Below are positions 40,507 through 44,169 of a DNA stretch of 44,169 nt, one piece after another. Each line of letters starts with the position of its first letter. Within the stretch, counting starts at the first letter, position 1. The stretch is from CAYJWL01 sp964373855 (GTDB lineage: Bacteria > Patescibacteriota > Andersenbacteria > UBA10190). The position numbers and the translations under genes are program-made. The notes beneath the pieces were generated by a model. It searched no databases, had not been told where the DNA came from, and worked only from the letters and a program-made list of their open reading frames with translations. Location: NCBI GenBank assembly GCA_964373855.1, contig CAYJWL010000005.1:1-44169 (forward strand), read 5' to 3'.

Positions 40507-40902
40507 ATGACAGTAAACAACACAATCTATGGTTTAGGCCGGCGCAAGACAGCTAGAGCGCAAGTACTGCTGACATCAGATCCCGCACAGAAAACCGTTA
40601 ATAATCAGCCGCTGGTTGAGTATTTTCCAACACCCGGAATGCAAGAACGAGCGTTAGCACCCTTGAAATTAACCTCGCAGCTTGATATATACGGCATTGC
40701 AGCCAGGGTGCAAGGCGGCGGTAAGCAGGCGCAAGCTGAAGCGGTGACACTAGCAGTGGCCCGGGCCCTGCTTCAGGCCAACGCGGGCTGGCGCAAGCAG
40801 CTGAAACAGGCTAAAGTACTGATCAGAGATCCGCGTGCCAAGGAACGCAAAAAGCCGGGATTACGGCGGGCGCGTCGGGCTCCTCAATTCAGCAAGCGGT
40901 AG
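40507..40902 (+). CDS. rpsI: 30S ribosomal protein S9
   Basis: 131 residues: IYGLGRRKTARAQVLL, LDIYGIAARVQGGGKQAQAEAVTLAVARALL, and the basic C-terminus DPRAKERKKPGLRRARRAPQFSKR, whose final Lys-Arg reaches the P-site tRNA. Complete. Confidence 0.97.
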   Translation: MTVNNTIYGLGRRKTARAQVLLTSDPAQKTVNNQPLVEYFPTPGMQERALAPLKLTSQLDIYGIAARVQGGGKQAQAEAVTLAVARALLQANAGWRKQLKQAKVLIRDPRAKERKKPGLRRARRAPQFSKR

Positions 40903-40954
40903 AACAGACCGCCATGAAATAATTTGTACGTCTTTGCTCTTTTTACATCCCCTC

Positions 40955-41002
40955 GCGGCGTTATATCGGAAGATGCCGCTCACTTCCCTCAGTAGCAAGG
41001 AG
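40955..41002 (+). promoter_or_regulatory. csrA leader: GGA-loop hairpin and Shine-Dalgarno
   Basis: Stem GCGGC (40955-40959) with GCCGC (40975-40979), then an inner ATC/GAT stem presenting a GGAA tetraloop (GGA at 40968-40970). A second GGA lies in the Shine-Dalgarno AAGGAG (40997-41002), 31 bases further. GGA in a hairpin loop plus GGA in the ribosome-binding site is the known CsrA target layout, so CsrA may repress its own translation (inference). Confidence 0.5.
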
Positions 41003-41008
41003 AAAGCC

Positions 41009-41245
41009 ATGTTGGTGCTCAGCCGTAAAAAAAGTCAGAAAATAATGATTGGAGACGATATCTCCATCATGGTAATTGCGATCCAAGGCGATCAAGTTCG
41101 CCTGGGAATTGCTGCCCCAAAAGAGATTCCCGTTCATCGGCAGGAGGTGTATGACGCCATCAAACGGGAGCAGGAGCAACTCAAAGGAGCAGATGAGCTA
41201 TCTGTCGAAGAGGATTGCGCGCAGGCAGAGGGCACCACTCCTTAA
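41009..41245 (+). CDS. csrA: Carbon storage regulator CsrA (RsmA)
   Basis: 78 residues. MLVLSRKKSQKIMIGDDISI, VRLGIAAPKEIPVHRQEVYDAI: the five-strand CsrA fold with the RNA-contacting LTRK-equivalent (LSRK) near the N-terminus and VHR.E near the C-terminal part (Arg44-equivalent). ATG 41009 is fixed by AAGGAG six bases upstream; the longer frame from 40835 overlaps rpsI and is not used. CsrA binds GGA motifs in mRNA leaders and blocks or alters translation. The acidic tail (ADELSVEEDCAQAEGTTP) is longer than in E. coli. Followed by a strong terminator. Confidence 0.93.
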   Translation: MLVLSRKKSQKIMIGDDISIMVIAIQGDQVRLGIAAPKEIPVHRQEVYDAIKREQEQLKGADELSVEEDCAQAEGTTP

Positions 41246-41277
41246 GGATTTGGGCTGATTGACCTCAAGCAGCCCTA

Positions 41278-41305
41278 GCGGTCGCCTAAGCGGCCGCATT
41301 TTTTT
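41278..41305 (+). terminator. Intrinsic terminator ending the ribosomal/csrA block
   Basis: GCGGTCGC (41278-41285), loop CTAA, GCGGCCGC (41290-41297), with one G-T wobble, then ATTTTTTT. No T-run on the - strand. Confidence 0.85.
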
Positions 41306-41314
41306 CAGCGAGCA

Positions 41315-42655
41315 TCACGACGGCGTCAGCATCGCGGCGGCGTATAAGCCAGTTTGTCCGCCGGATTTTAGGTAATAAATTACGTCACCGTCTTCGCCCA
41401 CCGCGACCTGCGCATCGCCTAAATTAGTTGAATCAACCGTATAACTAATGGCATAGTCTCTGGTATCTATTTCCGAAATTACAATTTCATCGCCGACTTG
41501 ATAAATCACGTGTTGCCCACCGGCATACCATTGTGGCTGCGCGATCGTTCTTGACAGACGCACCACCAGCCGGAGTTCTGCCAATGGGATGACATCAAAT
41601 CCTTCCCTGGCCGCGTTATACACATACAGTTCATTATGATTGGGCTGGATCATTAACATCTTACCATCCGGCGACCACGCCGCGGCGAGTACATGACCAG
41701 CTATCGGCGTTTCCTTACCAGCTTTATCAAAAACACTTACATTCCCGTCCAGCGAAAGTATGCCAACTCGGCCCGAGGGCTCCGGTAAAATCTCCTGCAC
41801 ACCGCCTATGCTTGCCGATCGCAGGTCCTGCACCAACTGGCCTTGCCGTGAATAAACAGAAATAACGCCAGGCTGGCGGACAGCAAATATATTGCGCGCG
41901 CTGACAGCAAATCTTTGCACGCCATCAAGCAGAATAGTATGGAAATCGCTGGCGGCGTTATAGGAGACGAGGGAACCGGTCGGCAAAAGAGCAAACAGCC
42001 GCCCGGGCAGCCGGAGATCCCATTCTACATCCTGGGCACCGCTCAAGAGCGGAAGAGCGCGGGGTTCCGTTCCCGGATTGGAAACATCAATCAAGTCATA
42101 CCGGGCACCTTGATACCCTACCAGCACCAGATTGTTATCGGCTGACCAGCTAAGGGAGATGGGCCGCTGCCCTAATTTTTGCCCAGGCACGACAGTCTCC
42201 TGTCCATCAGCGCTTTGGATAGAAAGTTCACGTAGCCCGTTTACCGCAGCGAGCAATTTACGATTGGGTGAAAGGGAAAACAGTATAGAGTCGGTATGGA
42301 GCAACAGCCGATCCGGCTGTTCCGGCCACAGCCGCACGCCCCGGATTTCAGTTGCCCGAGCCGGTTCAATCGCCACCGTCTTTTGCCACGGCACGTACCC
42401 GGGCTTGCTTAGTTTAACTATAACCTGTCCGGGGGACAGATTAGCCACTGATTTGGGTACGCGGCCGACATTTTCGCCCGCGACTGCAACGCTGGTTTTA
42501 GATGGGAGCGCATCAACCAGTAAAACGCCAACTGCTTGAGGTATCTCGCCCGGGGCGGCGCGATAGCCAATGGCATACAAGATAACCAGAGGGGCAGTGG
42601 CAGTAAACAATACGCCGGCAACAAATAAAATAATTTTTCTGATTCTGCGCTGCAT
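41315..42655 (-). CDS. PEGA-domain membrane protein with WD40-like beta-propeller
   Basis: 446 residues from ATG 42655 (the longer frame to 42709 begins in a low-complexity repeat and adds FYPFCFTFYAYLE). One N-terminal helix (IILFVAGVLFTATAPLVILYAIGY) anchors it. Residues about 45-110 form a PEGA domain (VLLVDALPSKTSVAVAGENVG, SPGQVIVKLSKPGYVPWQKTVAI). The rest is a series of beta-blade repeats with SWSADNNLVLVG, AAWSPDGKMLMIQP and YVYNAAREG, like TolB/WD40-type propellers. Probably a surface-exposed binding protein; partner unknown. Converges on csrA, diverges from murA. Confidence 0.75.
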   Translation of the reverse strand: MQRRIRKIILFVAGVLFTATAPLVILYAIGYRAAPGEIPQAVGVLLVDALPSKTSVAVAGENVGRVPKSVANLSPGQVIVKLSKPGYVPWQKTVAIEPARATEIRGVRLWPEQPDRLLLHTDSILFSLSPNRKLLAAVNGLRELSIQSADGQETVVPGQKLGQRPISLSWSADNNLVLVGYQGARYDLIDVSNPGTEPRALPLLSGAQDVEWDLRLPGRLFALLPTGSLVSYNAASDFHTILLDGVQRFAVSARNIFAVRQPGVISVYSRQGQLVQDLRSASIGGVQEILPEPSGRVGILSLDGNVSVFDKAGKETPIAGHVLAAAWSPDGKMLMIQPNHNELYVYNAAREGFDVIPLAELRLVVRLSRTIAQPQWYAGGQHVIYQVGDEIVISEIDTRDYAISYTVDSTNLGDAQVAVGEDGDVIYYLKSGGQTGLYAAAMLTPS

Positions 42656-42670
42656 AGTGGCTGCTTCAAG

Positions 42671-42702
42671 GTAAGCGTAAAACGTAAAGCAAAAAGGGTA
42701 AA
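42671..42702. repeat. Low-complexity TTTACGCTT-type repeat upstream of the PEGA gene
   Basis: On the - strand reads CCCTTTTTGCTTTACGTTTTACGCTTACC, nearly identical to 23959-23988 before ftsW, and in the same orientation relative to the following gene. Confidence 0.6.
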
Positions 42703-42781
42703 ACCACAACCAGGGCCAAAAGCGGCCAGCCTATTGAGTTGCTATTGTACGTTTGTCTCGTTTAGTTTTACGCTGTTTTGT

Positions 42782-44029
42782 GTGTCTGCGTTTATTATAG
42801 ACGGCGGTGCGGCCTTAGCCGGTAATGTACCAGTATACGGCTCAAAGAATGCCGCCTTGCCTTTATTGGCTGCCGGCATTCTTACCGCTGATGAAATGGT
42901 CATTGAGAATGTACCGGATTTATCGGATGTCCGGAAAATGATAGGAATCATGTCATCCTTGGGGGCGACAATTAAGCAAGAGGAATGGCGGATACATATT
43001 CAGGCACAAACGGTTGACCAGGAAAAAATTAACGCCACTGACGTCAAGGCATTGCGCGGTTCGGTCCTGTTGTTGGGCGCGCTGCTCGGGCGAGACCGCC
43101 GGGCGCTTTTACCTCGACCAGGCGGAGATATTATCGGTGCCCGGCCGATTGATGTGCATCTCGACGCTTTTCGCCAGCTCGGCGCAATCGTGCAGGAGAA
43201 TGATAACGTTATTTCACTGGACGGTAGTCACTTACGAGCCGGAACCGTCATACTCCAGGAATTTTCTGTCACGGCGACAGAAAATGTGCTGCTAACTGCG
43301 GCCACGCTCCCGGGTGTAACTACTATTCATATTGCGGCGAGCGAACCCCATGTAGTCGCTTTAGCTGATCTGCTCCAACAGATGGGAGCAACCATCACCG
43401 GAGCGGGTACTCATACTATTGTGGTCAAGGGCACGCAAAAACTGCGTGGCGCCACGCACACAAATATTCAGGATATGCTCGAGGCCGGCTTCTTTATTTT
43501 GCTGGCCGCGGCCACGCACTCGCGCATCCGCGTCGAAAAAGTTCCGGTGGAGCACTTAGCCTTATTTTTTAAGAAGCTTGATGCCATCGGCATCCGTTAT
43601 GACATTGATGACCAGACCATCACTGTCCACCCGAGCCACATGGCTTCTTTCAAACTCCAGTCCATGCCGTATCCGGGCATTGCCACTGACCTCCAAGCAC
43701 CATTTGCCGTCATTGCCACCCAAGCCAGCGGTACCTCCCTGATTCATGATCCCATGTATGAAGGCCGTCTCAAACATATCGCCGAGCTGCAGAAGATGGG
43801 GGCTGACGCCGTGATTTGCGATCCGCACCGGGTTATTATTACCGGACCAACCAAACTGTCCGGCCAACGGATACCCAGCCTCGACATTCGCGCCGGGGCC
43901 ACACTTGTTATGGCCGGTCTGGTGGCCAGCGGACAAACCATTATCGATCAGGCCGAGATCATTGACCGCGGCTATGCGAACTTAATGGAGAGGCTGCACG
44001 CGCTGGGGGCGCGGATACGGCGGGAATAA
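42782..44029 (+). CDS. murA: UDP-N-acetylglucosamine 1-carboxyvinyltransferase with Cys-to-Asp active site
   Basis: 415 residues from GTG 42782, which places FIIDGGAALAGNVPVYGSKNAALPLLAAG at the normal N-terminus; the TTG at 42734 would add a hydrophobic, repeat-derived leader. Lys22 (SKNAALP) is conserved. The catalytic loop reads PRPGGDIIGARPIDVHLD: Asp116 occupies the position of E. coli Cys115. C-terminal PYPGIATDLQAPFAVIATQASG and DRGYANLMERLHALGARI are canonical. MurA transfers enolpyruvate from PEP to UDP-GlcNAc, the first step of peptidoglycan synthesis. The Asp form is active but not alkylated by fosfomycin in known cases. Confidence 0.93.
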   Translation: MSAFIIDGGAALAGNVPVYGSKNAALPLLAAGILTADEMVIENVPDLSDVRKMIGIMSSLGATIKQEEWRIHIQAQTVDQEKINATDVKALRGSVLLLGALLGRDRRALLPRPGGDIIGARPIDVHLDAFRQLGAIVQENDNVISLDGSHLRAGTVILQEFSVTATENVLLTAATLPGVTTIHIAASEPHVVALADLLQQMGATITGAGTHTIVVKGTQKLRGATHTNIQDMLEAGFFILLAAATHSRIRVEKVPVEHLALFFKKLDAIGIRYDIDDQTITVHPSHMASFKLQSMPYPGIATDLQAPFAVIATQASGTSLIHDPMYEGRLKHIAELQKMGADAVICDPHRVIITGPTKLSGQRIPSLDIRAGATLVMAGLVASGQTIIDQAEIIDRGYANLMERLHALGARIRRE

Positions 44030-44078
44030 GGAAGTATCCGCTGGAGTTCAGAATCGGTATCATATACGTTTATCTAAC

Positions 44079-44169
44079 ATGCCGCTGACAAGAAAAATTG
44101 CCATCGATCTAGGCACGAACAATACCTTAATGTACGTGCCAAAGCGCGGGATCGTTCTCAATGAACCCT
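44079..44169 (+). CDS. mreB: Rod-shape protein MreB, N-terminal fragment (runs off the window)
   Basis: Thirty codons visible: MPLTRKIAIDLGTNNTLMYV then PKRGIVLNEP. IAIDLGT.NTL.Y is the phosphate-1 loop of the MreB/actin ATPase family, and GIVLNEPS follows in MreB. 49 bases after murA in the same direction, so probably co-transcribed. MreB guides lateral wall synthesis, fitting a rod-shaped or at least actin-directed wall machinery. Confidence 0.88.
   Translation, partial: MPLTRKIAIDLGTNNTLMYVPKRGIVLNEP

Noticed and set aside
40835..41008. Longer csrA frame starting inside rpsI
   Set aside because: CsrA begins at MLVLSRK, which is fixed by AAGGAG; upstream residues do not belong to the family.

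Overview
The window looks like a chromosome segment from a bacterium of the Candidate Phyla Radiation (Patescibacteria), about half G+C. The reasons are: an alanyl-tRNA synthetase that stops after its editing domain, a ribosomal protein S4 without its usual N-terminal segment, a MurF with extra membrane helices, a TraG/VirD4-type ATPase paired with a membrane protein but with no conjugation genes around it, and many genes without a Shine-Dalgarno sequence. TGA is used as a stop (several ATGA overlaps), so this is not one of the lineages that read TGA as glycine. No finer taxonomic call is justified from sequence alone.

Region 1 (1-18254) is a cell-surface polysaccharide locus. It holds seven glycosyltransferase genes (families GT2 and GT4), a fused flippase-glycosyltransferase, an O-antigen ligase/polymerase-like membrane protein, a DegT/DnrJ/EryC1-type aminotransferase, a FemAB-like aminoacyltransferase, a membrane-fused MurF, a SpoIID-like protein and a small NlpC/P60 protein. 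Several genes overlap by ATGA (4576, 7320, 10023), so they are probably translationally coupled.

Region 2 (18357-27713) carries scpA-scpB, a D,D-carboxypeptidase and a division/cell-wall run mraY-murD-ftsW-murG-murC, all on the + strand. Between mraY and murD lies a 576-base gap that appears to encode a structured RNA of about 380-430 nt on the opposite strand. It has a consensus -35, a perfect 10-bp end-closing helix and an intrinsic terminator that no annotated gene explains.

Region 3 (28057-36563) has a sigma-region-4/HARE-HTH-like regulator behind a very good promoter and before a clean terminator, then a membrane protein plus TraG/VirD4-like ATPase with a C-terminal zinc ribbon, a LOG-family protein, alaS, and a single-pass baseplate-J-like protein.

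Region 4 (36751-41305) is the conserved translation/transcription block infA-rpmJ-rpsM-rpsK-rpsD-rpoA-rplQ-rplM-rpsI, then csrA with a CsrA-site-like leader and a terminator. Region 5 (41315-44169) has a PEGA/beta-propeller protein on the - strand, murA (with the catalytic Cys replaced by Asp) and the start of mreB.

The most unusual overall property is a set of dispersed palindromic DNA elements (at least four families) found both between genes and inside reading frames. One family is read in two different frames in two glycosyltransferase genes. A separate class of short degenerate low-complexity repeats sits right at the 5' ends of many genes. No tRNA, rRNA, CRISPR array or complete transposase gene was seen.
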